NCBI RefSeq assembly: GCF_016545825.1
Contig: NC_052614.1
Location: 13,162,559-13,226,558, forward strand
Source of the DNA: Eucalyptus grandis
Lineage: Eukaryota > Streptophyta > Magnoliopsida > Myrtales > Myrtaceae
DNA: 64,000 nucleotides
Direction: 5' to 3'
Under the pieces are notes generated by a model that searched no databases, was not told the DNA's origin, and worked only from the letters and a program-made list of their open reading frames with translations. Position 1 is the first letter of the stretch, and each line of letters opens with the position of its first letter. Both the position numbers and the translations under genes were made by a program. This document shows positions 11,876 to 23,410 of the stretch, one piece after another.

Positions 11876-12043
11876 TAGACTTGAATTAAACACGAGGGAG
11901 TGACAAACACCTTGAGAGAAACACATGAGGGAGCGATTGGTGAGGATTTTGTGACTAACGTTTACTTGTAGGTCTAAAATATGCCGTGTGAAGAAAGCGT
12001 GAATCAAAGGGAGATTGACTCCATATGAAGGGATGAAGCACTT

Positions 12044-13042
12044 GTGGAAAGCATCCATCAATTGAGGGCCGTAGTGGAGGAGCTTAGTGGCCGAATGATG
12101 GGGAATGGCATGGGGGTTGATGGTGACCGAGAGATACCTCGAGGAAGGCTGCAACATCAGCGAGATGCCTCTAGAACACAACTTAGAAGGCAACAGCATT
12201 ATGATGATGATGAGGCCGACATGGAGGATGATCGAGATGCTCGATTTGGAATGTGGAATGGAGCCCGAGGGTTTAGACCTTAAGAAGATAATGAACTTGG
12301 TAATATCAAGATGAAGGTTCCTTCTTTCCAAGGGAAGAATGATCCCGATGCGTGTCTAGAGTGGGAGAAACGCATGGAGATGGTATTTGATTGCCAATGA
12401 TACTTCGAGCTCAAAAAGGTAAAAATTACACCTGTTGAATTTACTAATTATGCTATAATTTGGTGGGATCAACTTGTGACTAGTATGAGGCGCAATGGTG
12501 AAAGACTGATAGAAACGTGGGATGAGATGAAGGTGGTGATGAGGAGGCGTTTTGTACCAAGTCACTACCATCGAGATTTATTTCAAAAATTACAAAATCT
12601 CACACAAGGCAATAAGAGCGTGGAAGAGTATCACAAGGAGATGGAGATTGCCATGATCCGTGCTAATGTTGTGGAGGATCGTGAGACCACAATGTCAAGA
12701 TTTTTTAGTGGTTTAAGCTGAGACATAGCAAGGGTGGTGGAGCTGCAACACTATGTTGAATTGGAGGAATTGGTGGACAAAGCCATCAAAGTTGAGCGGC
12801 AATTGAAGTTGGATCGAAATCACAAGAGTGGAGGAGGTTCAAATCAGAATTGGAGATCCAATTGGAAGAGAGATGAGCCAAATTGGAGAGGAAACAACAC
12901 CAAAATCGAAACCTCAAAGGAGAAGGAGATGGACGGTAAAGTTGGAATGAATTCGGTTTTAGGTAAAATCGAAAACCCTAACACTAGAACTCGTGAAATT
13001 AAATGTTTTAAGTGTTTAGGTAGGGGTCATATGGCGAATTAA
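12044..13042 (+). pseudogene. Gypsy-1 gag (capsid/nucleocapsid), broken
   Basis: The retrotransposon gag domain is seen at 12476-12721 ([17 protein letters not shown] and a YHKEM stretch), continuing in the same sense at 12734-13042. A nucleocapsid zinc knuckle begins CFKCLGRGH at about 13005, but the final cysteine is cut off by TAA at 13040-13042, where a CAA glutamine codon is the likely ancestor. Other stops are near 12281 and at 12719-12721. Gag would package the element RNA. The preceding 12049-12290 region codes an acidic and arginine-rich stretch typical of the gag N-terminus. Confidence 0.8.
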
Positions 13043-13057
13043 TGTCCTAATAGAAGG

Positions 13058-13390
13058 GTGATGATCATGACTGGACATGGAGATGTTGAGTCCGAAAGCG
13101 AGAGGGAAGAAGAGGATGATGAGATGCCACCATTGGAGGATTGTAGTGATGGAGAAGTAGCTATAAAAGGAGACTTATTGGTGGTTAGGCGTTCTCTTAG
13201 TGTACAAGTAAAGGAGGAGGAGTATCATCAACAAAGAGATAATTTGTTTCATACAAGATGTGTAGTGAATGGTAAGATATGTAGTATGATAATTGATGGA
13301 GGTAGTTGTGCGAATGTGGCAAGTTGTACTATGGTGGATAAGTTGGGTTTGAAAACGAAAAAGCACCTTAGGCCTTATAGACTTCAATAG
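13058..13390 (+). pseudogene. Gypsy-1 protease region, broken
   Basis: The frame contains NGKICSMIIDGGSCANVAS, the retropepsin active-site strand with D-G-G in place of the common D-S/T-G. It follows gag directly and ends at TAG 13388-13390. The next bases (13391-13870) continue protease and linker coding in broken frames and include a GA microsatellite. Confidence 0.75.
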
Positions 13391-13654
13391 TTAAATGATA
13401 GTGGTGAGGTGAAGGTGTTAAAACAAGTTCAAATTCCATTTGAGATAGGGAAATGCAAGGATGAGGTAAAGTGTGATGTTGTACCTATGCAAGCGGGTCA
13501 TGTCAACTTGGAAGACCATGGCAATATGATCGAAATGTACATCATGATGGGTATACTAATCGTTATTCATTGGTGATGAATCAAAAGACTTATACTTTAG
13601 TACCAATGACACCTAGTGAGGTGTATCAAGATCAGTTAAAGTTACAACGAGAAG

Positions 13655-13658
<4 letters not shown>

Positions 13659-13699
<41 letters not shown>
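13659..13699. repeat. (GA)n microsatellite
   Basis: About 20 uninterrupted GA dinucleotides inside the protease-RT linker of Gypsy-1. It probably expanded after the element died. Confidence 0.95.
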
Positions 13700-13701
<2 letters not shown>

Positions 13702-13870
13702 TGAGAAACCCGAGGGCTTGCGTGGTGTGTCTGAAACGCAAGGAAAAGGAGAGACCGAGAGGAAAATTGTGGTAAAAACCGAGGGAAAAGAATAAAGGAA
13801 AGAAAATAGGCAAAATAATTTTTATGCAAAATCGAGTGATGTGAGGAAAGCTTTAGTTCTAGACTGACCA

Positions 13871-14884
13871 ATGCTTGTGCTTTTGTACAATGAGGTTTTG
13901 TTTTCTATTAATGATCTTGACCCAAGTTTGCCTAATCATGTTGTGTCTTTATTGCAGGAATTTGAAGATGTCTTTCTTGATGAACTTCCTAGAGGGATAC
14001 CATCGATTCAAGGCATTAAACATCAAATCGACTTGATTCCTGATGTGCCATTACCTAACCGACCCGCATATTGAAGCAATCCCGAGGAGACAAAGGAACT
14101 TCAGCGGCAAGTTAGCGAACCATTAGAGCGAGAGCATGTGGGAGAAAGTCTTAGCCCATACGCCGTCCCTGTTTTGTTGGTGCCAAAGAAGGATGGAACT
14201 TGGTGAATGTGTGTCGATTGCTGAGCAATTAATAACATTACGGTAAAGTATCGGCATCCTATTCCTAGGTTAGATGACATGTTGGATGAGATGCATGGTT
14301 CTTGCATTTTCACTAAGATCGATTTGAAAAGTGGCTATCATCAAATTATAATGAAAGAAGGTGATAAATGGAAAACTGCATTTAAGACCAAGTATAGATT
14401 GTATGAGTGGTTTGGCATGCCATTTGGATTAACTAATGCACTGAGCACATTTATGTGACTTATGAATCATGTTTTGCATGCTTTTATTGGTCAATTTGTG
14501 GTTGTCTATTTCAATGACATTTTGATATATAGCCGAAGCCCTGATGACCATATTGAGCATGTGCGAGCTATCTTGCAAGTTTTAAGGGCCGAGCAATTGT
14601 ACGCTAATCTAAAGAAGTGCTCTTTTGTTACTAAAAAATTAGTATTTCTAGGATTTATTGTTAGTGCTGATGGTATACAGGTTGATGAAGAAAATGTCAA
14701 AGCAATCCGTGAATGGCCAACACCTAAGACCGTAGGAGAGGTGTGTAGCTTTCATGGATTGGCGAGTTTTTATCGGCAATTTGTGAGAACTTTCAACACC
14801 ATTGCCGCACCTTTGACCGAGGTTATCAAAAAGCACGTGGGTTTCACATGGGGGAAGAGCAAGAGAAAGCATTTAATATGCTAA
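13871..14884 (+). pseudogene. Gypsy-1 reverse transcriptase, broken
   Basis: Visible RT landmarks are an LPPRGI-like motif (ELPRGIPSIQGIKHQIDLI), [24 protein letters not shown] and the catalytic box, which here reads VVYFNDILIYS instead of the usual F/V-D-D. The first catalytic aspartate is therefore Asn (codon 14513-14515). In-frame stops occur at 14072, 14204, 14222 and 14456, each TGA. The enzyme would have copied element RNA into DNA; this copy cannot. Confidence 0.85.
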
Positions 14885-15361
14885 AAGATAAGTTGACTAA
14901 TGCTACTTTGTTATCTTTGCCGAATTTCAGTGCTACTTTTGAGATAGAGTGCGATGCTTTTGGTACAGGGATTGGAGCCGTGTTGATGCAAGGAGGGCAT
15001 CCCATAGCTTATTTCAGCAAGAAATTAAATGGAGTAACATTGAATTATCCTACATATGATAAGGAGATGTATGCTTTAGTGTAAGCTTTGAAGACTTGGC
15101 AACATTATTTCTGGCCAAAGGAGTTTGTGATCCACACTGACACGAAACCTTGAAGTACTTGAAAGGGTAGTAGAAGTTGAATAAAAGACATGCCAAATGG
15201 ATGGAGTTTATCAAGACTTTTCCATATGTGATCAAGTACAAGAAAGGTAAGGAGAATGTGATAGCCGATGCACTTTCTCGAAGGTATGCGATTCTAACTA
15301 TTTTAGAAGCAAAGTGTTTAGGTTTTGAGCATATCAAGGGCTTATATACTAATGATGACAA
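14848..15361 (+). pseudogene. Gypsy-1 RNase H, broken
   Basis: The sequence [18 protein letters not shown] marks the start of gypsy RNase H (catalytic Asp in CDA). It stops at 15082-15084, and after a frameshift near 15140 resumes with KKGKENVIADALSRR, where the last catalytic aspartate region lies. The order relative to RT and integrase is normal. Confidence 0.8.
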
Positions 15362-15487
15362 CTTTGGGGGAGTATTTGAAGCATGTGAACATACTGCATT
15401 TGATAAATTCTATAAGCGTGAAGGTTATATTTTCCCTTTTACCCAAAAAAAAAAAAAGGTTATCTTTTCCGTGAAAACAAGCTATGT

Positions 15488-16438
15488 TTGCCTAGGTGTT
15501 CTTTGTGTGAATTGTTGGTGCGAGAAGCGCATAGTGGTGGTTTAATGGGGCATTTTGGCATTAGTAAGACTTATGAAGTGCTGCATGAACTTTTTTATTG
15601 GTCACATATGAAGAGAGATGTCACACGTTTCTGTGAGAGATGCATTGCTTGTAAACAATCGAAGTCTACAACTAAACCGCATGGCTTGTATACACCATTA
15701 CCTATTCCAACGCATCATTGGATTGATATTTCTATGGATTTTGTGTTAGGATTGCCTAGGTCTAAGTATGGTAGAGATTCTATTTATGTGGTTGTTGATC
15801 GGTTTTCAAAGATGGCTCATTTTATACCTTATCATAAAACTAATAATGCATCTCATGTTGCTGATTTGTTCTTTAGAGAGGTTGTACGTTTGCATGGCAT
15901 GCCTAAATCGATTGTTTCAAATCGAGATTCTAAATTTCTTAGCTACTTTTGGAAAACATTGTGGAAAAAACTAGGAACATGATTGTTATATTTTACTACT
16001 TGTCATTTACAAATCGATGGTCAAACTGAGGTAGTTAATAGAACTTTAAGGGTATTGTTGCGTGCTATTATTAAAAAGAATATAAAATCTTGGGAAGATT
16101 GTCTGCCACATGTTGAGTTTGCATATAATAGGAGCGTGCATTCTGCTACTAAATTTACACCATTTGAGGTTGTCTATGGTTTTAATCCGTTAACGTCGTT
16201 AGATTTAACCCCTTTACCTATTGATGAGCGTGTGGATTTAGATGGAGCAAAGAAAGCTGAATTTGTCAAGGCGTTGCATGAGAAGACACGCGCAAATATT
16301 AAGCGCAAGACTAAGCAATATGTAAGGCAAGCCAATAAAGGGTGCAAGGAAGTGGCGTTTGAACCCAACGATTGGGTTTGGGTTCATATGCGCAAGGAGC
16401 AATTTCCTGAGCAGCGACATTCTAAGTTATTACCGTGA
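15488..16438 (+). pseudogene. Gypsy-1 integrase, broken
   Basis: An HHCC zinc-binding module ([18 protein letters not shown] with [10 protein letters not shown]) precedes the catalytic core ([15 protein letters not shown], then the D-K-F region, then DGQTEVVNR). The motif usually written SDR reads SNR here (about 15917), so a core aspartate has likely changed to Asn. TGA stops lie at 15980-15982 and 16436-16438. The C-terminal GPFMVLERV and YDL motifs follow to about 16560, and the frame runs into the LTR. Confidence 0.85.
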
Positions 16439-16588
16439 GAGGATGGACCATTCATGGTGTTGGAAAGAGTTAACAATAATGCCTATAAGCTTGATCTTCC
16501 CGGTAAGTATGACGTTAGTGCTACATTTAATGTTTATGACTTGACTCTTTTCGATGCAAGTGATGATTTGAGGGCAAATCCTTTGCAT

Positions 16589-16599
16589 GGGGGAGGGAA
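16589..16599 (+). other. Gypsy-1 polypurine tract
   Basis: The run GGGGGAGGGAA lies immediately before the 3' LTR start TGATGTGG at 16600, as expected for the primer of plus-strand DNA synthesis. Confidence 0.8.
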
Positions 16600-17187
16600 T
16601 GATGTGGACATTGAGCCATATTGAGGAGGAGGTGCTAAGGACCCATTGTCTATTCCGACTGGTTCAATCACTTGAGCGCGGGCCAAGCAATTCAGGCAAG
16701 CTGTTGACGTCATGATTCGTGATCTTTGGCGTGGAGATGATCTTGGATCAAATTTTGAAGAATCTTGGAAATTTTGGGGCAATTTATATTTGACCAAATC
16801 AAAAAGAATTATCTTCTTGTTTAGGCATATTCTAGAATATGACATATTAGATTTCTAGGGCTGTTTTAGGATTTGTGTAGCAACTAAAAGGCCTATATTA
16901 AGGATTGGCCAACTTTCTTTGGGGGACACACATATATTTTATTTTCGAGAAAAAGTTGAAAGGTTCTCTTCTACTATTCTTTTGAGGACTTGACCTTATC
17001 AAGGTTCCCTTATGACGGTCAATTTGACTTATCAAGCGAGATAGCAAATTCTTTCGCTCGTGGCGTCTATAACGTTGGTTGGTTATTCATACCGAGGTTG
17101 CCAATCATAGGTTCGATTGGAGGTCGAGGTTTGCAATTCGCACCATCAGGCCTTCATAGAACGATCTTTCCGCAATGATTTACATCA
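16600..17187 (+). repeat. Gypsy-1 3' LTR (588 bp)
   Basis: Starts TGATGTGGACATTGAG and ends GATTTACATCA just before the target duplication ACTTC. Its first ~320 bp match 7692-8091. It is the only complete LTR of this element. Confidence 0.85.
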
Positions 17188-17258
17188 ACTTCCAAATTTA
17201 TCACATTTCCCATTTCAGGAGGTATAGAACCAGAAAGAGAGTTGTTGTAGGCATACAC
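17188..17258 (-). pseudogene. LRR-1, 71-bp internal segment between two retrotransposons
   Basis: This short piece codes, on the minus strand, the NNSLSGSIPPEMGN-type LRR seen at 55020-55075 in LRR-3 and 34800-34865 in LRR-2. Both edges are target-site duplications (ACTTC on the left, TACAC on the right), proving that it joins the segments at 7691 and 25916. Confidence 0.95.
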
Positions 17259-20200
17259 TGTCACACCTCGAACCTCAAGCGCACGCACATCCCTCGGTAG
17301 TCGATCAAATTGCGACATTCCTAGGACGCGTCGCCAACCCAATCGATTTATACACATGCGGAAGCGAAATAACAATCTCCAAACAACAATCAACATGGGA
17401 TAGAAAAGCAGGACAATCAATTTAAACAAAACATATTTTATAAACAAATTAGGTCAGTCCTACAAGGTTATATAGAGGAGGTCAAGAATTAAAAAAGAAC
17501 TACTAAACTAACCCTACCCCAGACCCTCCTACTTGTGATCCGAGTCCACTACTGTCACGCCCAGATCCTTCGAGTGCATTGCCATCTCTCGGTGGTCCTT
17601 TAAATTGCGATGTCTCAAGATGCATCGCCGATCCAGTCATTTTAATGTACATGCAGAAGTAAATAAATAAATCCCCAAACAATAGAAAGATGGGATAAAG
17701 AAGCAGGGCCACAAATTTTTCAAATCACAACACACTTATATACATACCAAACTAAATCATATACAATATTAGCCAATATATACAAGGTCTGCAAAAAGGG
17801 GGAGGGGGTAGAGGGCTACAGATCCTCTAAGCATTCGAGTCTTCCACTGAATACTCCGGGGACTCTAGATCCAAAAGATTCGGGTTTACCATTGAACCAC
17901 CATGAGGGTCAGTCGTGCCCTTACCAAAAGCGATCTCCAGCACCGACATAGGAATCTTAGACTCTGGAAGGAGGCCTTCTTTTGGTACATTTCATCCGTA
18001 ACAATACCACGATCTAAATTGATGGGGCACATTCCGAGATAGACCTGCATCAACCCAGATAGTGGATCTCACAAGTTCATAGACCCAAGCTCCTTGGCTC
18101 CTAGGGTGGGGAATCTGAGAGTGTTGTTCGGTGACCATCTTCGATTGGCCAAAATACTCGGGAGGTACAACCATCTAAGGACCTGTAAATGTTATCCCAT
18201 AATGGGGTGAGATGACATCTCAGCAAGTTCGCCCCCTAAACTTTGACTAGGAAGGAAATACGCCTAAAGGCTACCTATGCACACAAGAGATAGGTGACTT
18301 ACATTTGCCTCAGTTCCTTCCTACAAGTCAGTACAATTCATATATTCAACGAATCACTTCAATTCGAATCAAATCATCAAATCAAATCAAGTCATTGATC
18401 AATCGATCCAATCGATTTTATACCATTAATACCATCTCTCAGTCAACCTATTCAATACTATCTATAAAATTCGATCACTTCAATGACTGCTTGCCCTAAG
18501 ATGCAGTTAGATAGTATAGCTCACCAAAAGCTAATAAATAATGTAGCTCACCGAAGCTAATAGAGTATACTGATCATCCCAAGCTGATATATCAAGGCTC
18601 GCAAGCTAATATGGTATACTAATAATGCTCACCAAAGCTATGCGGTACTTAATATGCTCATTAAAGTTGTGCGATACTTAATATCTATTATACCCAATAA
18701 AATAATCGTGTGTAGGTACACGATCGGCCTTAGCCAAAATACCATATCTTTATTTTATAAAATCCCACTAAATATAATAGCCCACAAACACATTTTTGAT
18801 GCTGTAAACCGACGCTCGGTATTCCCCCATTAAATATTTAAATTACTCAATTTTAGGATTAATTCCTAAAATTACAAATATCACTCAAATAGCATAAATT
18901 AGCATCCAGATAAATAAACCAAAACATCATTGCAATCAGGCACGAAATTCCAGTCACCATCTACCCTTATAATTTTTGAAAAATAATAAATAATTAAATA
19001 ATTACCAAAATTAATTAAATAAATACCAATAAATGCCAAAAATACAAACTTAGGCCGGTAAAGCCTAATTAAATACCAAAATGGACTTAGAAAATTTCCG
19101 AACCTATAATACAACCTATGTACTTGCTAATTACGCTATTCTAACCACATAACATGCATAAACGAATAATTAATTCACTAATCCATTCTAACTAACCACT
19201 TAATCCCTAATTAGCCTAAACTAATAAACCCTTAAGCATAATTAACTCTCTAAGTAGAGTTTAGTGAATAAACTCATCGGTTTTGAAATCCGAAAAGTTC
19301 ACAACGACAAGGACGCAAAGGCGAGCAACAAACTCCAAAGCGAGGCCGGAAAGGGGTCCAAAACGGGCCTCGAAGCCCACGGCTTCTTGCTGGGTTTCGG
19401 TTCTGGATGGTGGGCTGAGAGGGCTGCTTGGGCTTGGCTTAGGCTAGAAATGGCGAAGGCGACTGGTGGACGGGCTACAGTGGGTGACAACGGGCGACTA
19501 CGGCTGTTAGACGGCGATGGTGGAGCTTCGGCCGAGCTCCTATGACAACCAGGGCTCGGGAGGACACGGTAGGAGGCGCTGGACTGCAAGACAAACTGGA
19601 ATGGCGGATGTGCGCACGCGAGCTCGCGGGCGTGCTCGAGCGGATGGACGACGATCGAATGGGCGGCAGGGAGCGTCAACGATAGAGGGGGAGCTACCGG
19701 TCGGTTTTCTAGTTTCTCTCAAGCTTTCCAACAACACACAAATGGAGGAAAGAGGGCTGAAGGAAGAAGAAAGGGACAAACTGCCATGGACGGGGCCACT
19801 TTGGCTTCAATCTATCTCTTTGTCTCCCTTGAAGAGGTCCCACCGCCATGATTGTCTTCCTCAACAATTTTGCAGCCACAAAGCTTCCTTAGGAAGTCTT
19901 GGAAGTAGTCCAAAAGTTTAGGGATCAAGGGGCTACGAATTTTGGGACATTTTCCCCCAAATTGAATCTAATTCTTCTTCAATTGGAGTCAATTTCGGTC
20001 CTATAAATTCCACCAACATTACCTCGACCAAATTGACATTCTTCCTCGCTAATAGGACCAACTTGTATCCTAAAAACACGATAAAAAATGGTCTCCTAAA
20101 TTTTCCGAACAAAAATGGCCATATTTTGACTTTTTGCCAAAAATCTTGGTTTGCAGAAAAAATTTGGAGGATGAGTCAACGTTCCTAAAATGACTCGTGA

Positions 20201-21563
20201 CAAGACAGAACTTTCAATTTTTGAAATTGGATTCAAATTCGCGATTAATTTCAATCTGATGTGATTTTGGCGTGATATAGCCTACTAGGTAGCTTTTAGA
20301 AATTTTTGGTGTAATTGACCCGTAATCGATTTATTTCAAGTCACAATGTACATTTTTGACACATTGGCAAATCTCAGTGGTCGTGAAAATCTCGAGATTT
20401 CAAATACGGACACGGGTACCATAATGACAGAAAAATCAATTTAGTGCTGATCGATGAGAATTTTACAATTTGGTAAAATCACCCATACTTAATCACATAT
20501 TTCGGTCGAATCGACCTATCTCCAATCTTTGATCGATTTTTAACTGTGCCGTAATGACCCTTATAGACTAGCTTGATCGAGTAGTCAATTCCTAATCGAA
20601 TTCTCAACTTTATTGCGTTCAAATCTCTTAATGGCTTTCCCAGATAAACTAGTTATCTCATGAGTGATCAGCTCAGAGAATAACACTATAGGTGTATCGA
20701 TGAGAGACCCGATTTATTTAATTGAAAACAGGACTGAAATTTCAGGATGTCACAACTATGACACCATCATGAATGTCAATGTCTAGTGGGTCAGCTACCT
20801 CCTCTACTTCGGGCTCCTGCTCCTCCTCAGGCAACTGGTTTACCACGATATCGGCCAAAACATCAGCATCCACAATAGGATCGAGTACCACCTCACCCTC
20901 ACCCTCAATGGCAGGTCCGTCGAAACCATCCACAGGACCCTCCTGGACCCCGTCTAGCCCATGACGAAACCACACTTTGAATTGATGAGGTACCAACTGA
21001 GGTTGGCCCTCGTCGACCTAGATCGTGGTCACGACAAGCTCATGGGTCCAAGGATTCCCGGGGACAAGGAAGATGGTACGCTGTGTATCGGCCTCACACG
21101 GCCACCTTAAATGAACCGGTCGAACTTCAATCTAGGGACTTGTAAAATTTTAAACCACGACGGGGTGAGACAATATCTCAGCGAGTCTACACCCTAAACC
21201 CTGATTAGGACGATAATTTACTTAGAGGCGGCCTAAGCACACATCATAAAAGACTTACCTCATCTCAGCACCTTTTTGCACGTCAGTACGGTTCATATGA
21301 GATATATACGCAGTAATTGTACTCAGTAATTGGAACACTTCAACTCATATCTCACTCAATCACAGGGGTCCCGATTATAAGGCCAAATCGTTATGACCCT
21401 ATTTCATGCCACACAATTTTGTCCCATAATCAGGCGCAATTATCTCACTCATTCAAGTGTCCCAATTAATTACGACTCAACGGTCATAGCCAACTCAATA
21501 GTCGGCGGTCATCCGGCATAATCAGGCATCGTCTCGCTTCGTCGAGCACGGTAACGTCTAATA
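17259..21563 (-). repeat. Gypsy-2 3' LTR, truncated and split by a solo LTR
   Basis: 17259-17552 and 20755-21563 together match the 23411 to about 24510 part of the 5' LTR. The remaining ~1.4 kb of LTR is lost at the deletion junction with protease near 21563. Confidence 0.8.
17553..20754 (-). mobile_element. Solo LTR (3.2 kb) nested inside the Gypsy-2 LTR
   Basis: Begins TGTCACGCCCAG and ends TTTCAGGATGTCACA, with flanks ACTAC (17548-17552) and ACTAT (20755-20759), a 5-bp duplication with one change. The uninterrupted site is seen in the other LTR near 23700. It is a relative of the Gypsy-2 LTR (same ends, and the shared motif GTGAGTGATCAGCTCAGAGA near 20665 and 25826) and of the truncated LTR at 31473-33901. 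No protein domains are present, and the open frames at 19264-19921 are unsupported. Solo LTRs arise by recombination between the two LTRs of an element. Confidence 0.85.
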
Positions 21564-22069
21564 AAGTTGAAACTTTCACCTGCTAATGGGTTAAACTGAA
21601 TAGTTTTGCGATAACAATCTACGGTAGCTTGTTGCTTAGTGAGCCAGTTCATGCTGATTATCACATCAAAATCATACATGACTAGGACTATCAAGTCTAT
21701 ATTTCCCTCTCGCTCACCAATAACCAACTTACAACTAGGACAACCTACTGCAGATAACACCTTATCCTTTATTGGTGTAGATATACTAACGATTGAACCC
21801 AACGATTCCGGACTCAACCCTACCAACTTAATGAACTGCTCAGCTATAAATGAATGAGCAGCTCTAGGATCAAATAAAGCATAAGTAGCATGGTCGTTCA
21901 GCGAGACCGTACCTGTGACCCCATTTGGTGAGTCCTCAGCATCGCGTCGGGTGACAGCATACACCCTACCCTGTGCTGAAGGTCTATTCATACCACCCTG
22001 CGGTGCATTCTGCGATGCGTAACCTCTATTCTGTCCCATCAGTGGCGGCGACGGTAGTTGTGATCTCAT
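21563..22069 (-). pseudogene. Gypsy-2 protease-like region
   Basis: The minus-strand frame shows an aspartic protease fold start where a typical F-D-S-G-A-T-H-S-F motif reads ALFDPRAAHSFIAEQF. Asp is kept but the following Ser-Gly is not, so activity is unlikely. MYDFDVIISMNWL is the usual second landmark (family: DVILGMDWL). The frame then runs into LTR sequence and ends at 21509. Confidence 0.8.
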
Positions 22070-22105
22070 TGGCCTTCGAGGACAATCCCTGACTTGGTGA
22101 CCCTG

Positions 22106-23209
22106 CTAGCCACACCCAAAGTAAGCACCCGTCCTAGAATGGCATGGGGTTGATCCGTGTCGTCTCCCGCAGAAATGACACACTCCACTCTGGTTCGGCG
22201 CTGACTTTCCTATCCCACCCTTTCTATTGGGCGGAATAGGGTACCTTTCTCCGATCATAGGCTTCTTCCCAAACCGGTTTCCATCCCTATTTGATCCAAA
22301 CCGCGACCCAGATGCGGTGGCTCGTTCGTTCAAGCTTCTCTCTATCAGCTGGGCCCACTCATACAATTCATTGTAGTCCTTTAAATTGAACGGCACCAGT
22401 GGGTCTTTCAACTCCGGTCTAAGACCATCTCTGAACCTTCTTACTCGGTCTACCAGATCCTTGATCAATCTTGGCACATACTGAGATAACTCGGCGAACT
22501 TCACCTCATACTGGTCCACAAATATTAGACCTTGACAAAGTCGTTGGAATTCCGCTATCTTCTGCTCTCGGGCATAGTCCGAGAAATACTTGCTATTGAA
22601 GACTTCAACAAAGGCGTTCCATACTGGAACCACACCTTCTGGAAACACCCTTCCACTGGTGGCCCTCCACCAAGTGCTTGTGTTTCCCTGCAGCTGATAG
22701 AATGCAAGGATCACCTTGTCTTCCTCCATGCACCTCAGCAGCACAAAGGCCTTCTCCAACTCCTAGATGTAGAAGGTTGCAGCCTCGGGATTGCCTGTTC
22801 CTGTGAACCTCGGCGGGTTCAACTTCAGAAACTACTCAACAAGCTTGTGCATTGGCCTCTCCTCGATCACGTTTCCAAGTGGAAAATCAGCAGGTGCGGC
22901 TGTAGCAGCGGCAGCGGCATTGGCGGCAGTGGCATTGGTGGCAATAGCATTGGCAGCAGCAGTAGCGGCGGCTTGATTTTGGGCCTGCTGCCCCATCAGA
23001 TTCCCCAAGGTCTCGAGCACTTGTACGATCCCATTGATTCTAGGATTGCCAGGTGCTGCTACACCAGCACCAACCTGCAGTGGCACTCTTATACTCGCAC
23101 TGGCCTGAGCCGGTGCTCTTCCTCGGGTACCGACCCTTGTCGGCGTTCTACCTCGAGTGATAGATGTCACTGATCTCTTCCTAGGAGTTCTCTGCTCCTG
23201 GTCACTCAC
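22106..23209 (-). pseudogene. Gypsy-2 gag, broken
   Basis: Translation starts at 23209 (MSDQEQRTPRKR) with a low-complexity Ala-rich stretch, stops near 22832, and continues in a second frame at 22759-22106 with LQGNTSTWWRATSG, FNSKYFSDYAREQKIAEF and a zinc knuckle CHFCGRRHGSTPC. This is the retrotransposon gag domain plus nucleocapsid knuckle, which coats the RNA genome. A stop also lies between them near 22765. No functional product is expected. Confidence 0.85.
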
Positions 23210-23379
23210 AGTGCAAGATCCTTACAGAACCCGCTTTCCAATTCCACACAAAATTAGAAACTGAGCGACCCCTACAAAACAATCTACCAATCAGCTATCA
23301 ATCACATGCATCAGCATAAGAAAAAGGTATTTCCTACTAATTATCCCATAACCCATCGCACATTATCACTCCATACACT

Positions 23380-23397
23380 AACTTGGCTTTGATAACA
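23380..23397 (-). other. Gypsy-2 primer-binding site
   Basis: On the minus strand TGTTATCAAAGCCAAGTT lies 13 bp after the 5' LTR. It resembles the TGGTATCAGAGCC complement of initiator methionine tRNA used by most plant LTR retrotransposons, with two or three changes. Confidence 0.65.
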
Positions 23398-23410
23398 CTT
23401 CGGGCGGGGA

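Larger units (their letters stand above)
8092..11878 (-). mobile_element. 3' end of a chromovirus-type gypsy element nested in Gypsy-1
   Basis: On the minus strand this reads: the end of an integrase with a chromodomain-like tail (about 11735-11875), a polypurine tract (11701-11714, rc of ATTCTCCCCTCCTT), then a very long LTR (TGTGGCATCCC at 11700 to GGGGTGTCACA at 8092). The left edge abuts the Gypsy-1 LTR cleanly. The right edge is a break inside the integrase tail where CTTCTTGAAACAAATAAA occurs twice (about 11752 and 11857). The rest of this element is gone. Confidence 0.75.
7692..17187 (+). mobile_element. Ty3/gypsy LTR retrotransposon (Gypsy-1) inserted in LRR-1
   Basis: The element starts TGATGTGGACAT and ends TTTACATCA, flanked by a perfect 5-bp duplication ACTTC (7687-7691 and 17188-17192). 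The LRR reading resumes on both sides, so it sits in the coding region of LRR-1. The plus strand carries gag, protease, reverse transcriptase, RNase H and integrase in Ty3/gypsy order, all broken. The 5' LTR is interrupted at 8092 by part of another retrotransposon; the remainder of the 5' LTR and the primer-binding site are missing. It is a decayed, immobile copy. Confidence 0.9.

Noticed and set aside
11735..12331. 198-codon minus-strand frame as one gene
   Set aside because: Only the last ~45 codons are chromodomain-like; the rest is antisense to Gypsy-1 leader and gag.
19264..19921. Open frames on both strands in a GC-rich patch
   Set aside because: They lie inside a solo LTR and have no domain; a comparable patch in the related LTR (32440-32990) does not keep the frames.
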